Assembly (NCBI GenBank): GCA_031308135.1
Contig: JAHLJT010000631.1
Span: 190,606,955-190,670,954, forward strand
Direction: 5' to 3'
DNA from: Acheta domesticus
Taxonomy: Eukaryota > Arthropoda > Insecta > Orthoptera > Gryllidae
DNA: 64,000 bases
Made by a program: the position numbers and the translations under genes. Positions 62,295-64,000 of this stretch are shown here, piece after piece. Below the pieces are notes generated by a model, which saw nothing but the letters and a program-made list of their open reading frames with translations, was not told the DNA's origin and made no database searches. Each line of letters opens with the position of its first letter. The stretch's first letter is position 1.

Positions 62295-63119
62295 ATGTCT
62301 CGTCGGCGCTCCTGTCGAGATATTTTCGACAACATTTGCTATATATGCGGAGAATTCACATTTGTAAGAAAAAGGAATATTAAGTTGCGCATCTTTCCTT
62401 GTAAATTAATTAATTCTTGGAAAGGAAAAGAAAATACCATGTTATTTGCTGTACCTATAGTACGGCGAGAACCAAAAGACCACATATCAGACTGTTATTT
62501 CTGTGTCACGAAAATTCGAAGTTTTAAAAAATAAGAAGTCAAAGAAACACAATGCTTATCCGGACCTACCTAATGCGCAAAGGTCAGTGCTTCACTCTAA
62601 AGTCTTCCGGTTCCATTTTAGAAAATATTTTCAAATTAATTATATACAGTGAGTATAAATGGAAGCTATGTAGCGATTTCAAAGTAATTGCATTGTTATT
62701 AGACATGCAACAAGGCAACACAAAATGCTTGTTTTCTTTTGGAGTGAGAGAGTCGCGATGGAAATTCCCACCACATAAAAAAGAAAAGGCCGGAACGAAA
62801 TTGGAAAGTAGGTGAAAAAAATGTCCAACGTCAAAGTCTGGTAGCTGAAAATTAGAAGGAAATAGTGAATCAGATGACCAAAGCTTATCAAGAACTTGGC
62901 TGCAAAACGTCTTTAATAGTACATTTCATGGATTCTCATATTGACTTCTTCCTAGAGAGTTGCAGCGATGAATCGGACCTACACGGAGAGAGATTCCCTA
63001 AATGTATATCTACGATGGAGAAAAGGTACGAAGGGAAATGGATGCCTACAATGTTGCCTCACTATTGCTGTAGTATCATTCTAGACAAGGAAGACACTCG
63101 TTACAAAAGAAAAAAATAA
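62295..63119 (+). pseudogene. Remnant of a dispersed arthropod protein family (transposon-like)
   Basis: Four collinear fragments in shifting frames: CYICGEF, then VRREPKDHISDCYFC (62,295-62,534), with two CxxC pairs like a zinc ribbon; AYPDLPNAQRS (about 62,555-62,590); SDFKVIALLLDMQQGNTKC (about 62,675-62,735); and IVHFMDSHIDFFLESC with HGERFPKCISTMEKRYEGKW (62,865-63,060), ending YKRKK. From memory, this order belongs to a very multicopy, intronless arthropod family of uncharacterised proteins, thought to be transposon-derived. Large internal deletions and frameshifts make it non-functional. No termini were identified. Confidence 0.6.
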
Positions 63120-64000
63120 GATATATAAATTTTCTTGCCACATTTGTATCATTTTCTCTTTTTCTATATGCCTTTCTTTAAAATACATGCTACAAAGTGA
63201 ATTCTTTTGTGAATATTGCCTCTGACAGCACCTTCCTTGATTTTCCTAATATTTATATGATAGAGTTTGAGTATGTATCAAACTCTATCAATCTTGATAT
63301 CAATCATCAAGATCACTATAAATTATTTTATAGCTATTTCTTGAATTTGGAAAAATAAGTTTACATTTATAGAGTACGGAAAGATGAAAATTAGAATTCC
63401 GGTTAAACTATCCCTGACAGAGAAAAACTGAAAACAGATTTGGATTCACCTTTGAAATTACTATAATAATCACAACTTTTTTCTTCAGAAATAGAAAAAG
63501 TATTTTTGTAGAACAGTGCAATTACATATTCCTGGAATGCGTTGATATCCACCAGCTGCACGGTATTCGAGTCTATTCTACTCGTATCTTAAATGTCAAT
63601 GTGAACTCCACATGAATGCAGTTCAGAGTCAAGTGTGACATTCAAATCTGGTGCTGAATTACCACCAGTTTTTAATGTTTCTTTTCTCAGTGATAAATTC
63701 TTCTTTCCTTCATCCTTTAATATTCTCCCGAAGTTTTTCAAGCCACTCCACTTTCCTGGGAGTATTTTCATGATTGAAATTCTAGTCTGCAGTAATTATA
63801 TCCCACAAGTCTTTGTAGTGCAGAAGCAGTATCTAATTACCTGTTTTCAACAAAAATTGGGCATTTGAGAAAAACTTACCGCAGTTCAACATGTTACTTC
63901 TCCAAATAACCCTTTCCTTTTTTTAAAATACCTTGAGTGATAAAGTAAACATTTACATGAAATAAATAAGCAAATGTCATTTGAAAATAAATGACGTACG
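63120..64000. other. AT-rich DNA to the window end, no gene seen
   Basis: Contains a GAGTTTGA...TCAAACTC inverted repeat near 63,265-63,290 and adjacent TCAATCTTGATATCAATCATCAAGAT inverted words, otherwise nothing recognisable. Confidence 0.5.

Overview
The window looks like insect (arthropod) nuclear DNA from a large, AT-rich, repeat-laden genome. The genes are intron-containing beta-tubulins with GT-AG introns. They are surrounded by tRNA-derived SINEs, mariner and hAT DNA transposons, a Penelope-like retroelement with a GIY-YIG nuclease, and a remnant of a multicopy arthropod gene family. The order cannot be fixed from sequence alone; the repeat mix would fit a polyneopteran, but that is only an impression.

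Layout. Bases 1-23,600 hold no gene I can support: AT-rich DNA with five GC/CpG-rich islands (about 0.75-1.16, 3.1-3.5, 7.3-7.6, 10.6-11.05 and 18.6-19.25 kb), simple repeats, several SINEs and a decayed DNA transposon. From 23.9 to 60.2 kb all recognised genes are beta-tubulins on the minus strand, head to tail. Gene 1 (23,923-30,641) is complete, with four exons and 442 aa. Gene 2 (36,793-41,831) has the same four-exon layout but carries two single-base frameshifts and an odd exon 2 splice junction. Gene 3 is represented by its last exon only (50,473-51,280). A 1,000-N gap (51,957-52,956) follows. The sequence after the gap (52,957-60,838) is a noisy second copy of 41,284-51,956: exons 2 and 1 of gene 2 again, the intergenic DNA, and exon 4 of gene 3 again. 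This is most simply read as an unmerged second haplotype or unpolished contig, so the real locus probably has three tubulin genes here. The window ends with unique AT-rich DNA and a broken copy of a dispersed arthropod protein family (62,295-63,119).

The tubulins end in an EGEF motif followed by acidic and glycine residues, like the axoneme/testis type of insect beta-tubulin, so a sperm-flagellum role is a reasonable inference. The three last exons are close to identical over their 3' two-thirds but diverge sharply over the 5' third, which suggests gene conversion.

The least ordinary item is a 2.83-kb insertion at 43,498-46,327. It is present in one copy of the duplicated segment and absent from the other. 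It resolves into one complete 1,428-bp terminal-inverted-repeat element nested inside a second member of its own family, and both insertions show a 3-bp target duplication. I found no operon-like or defence-like system.
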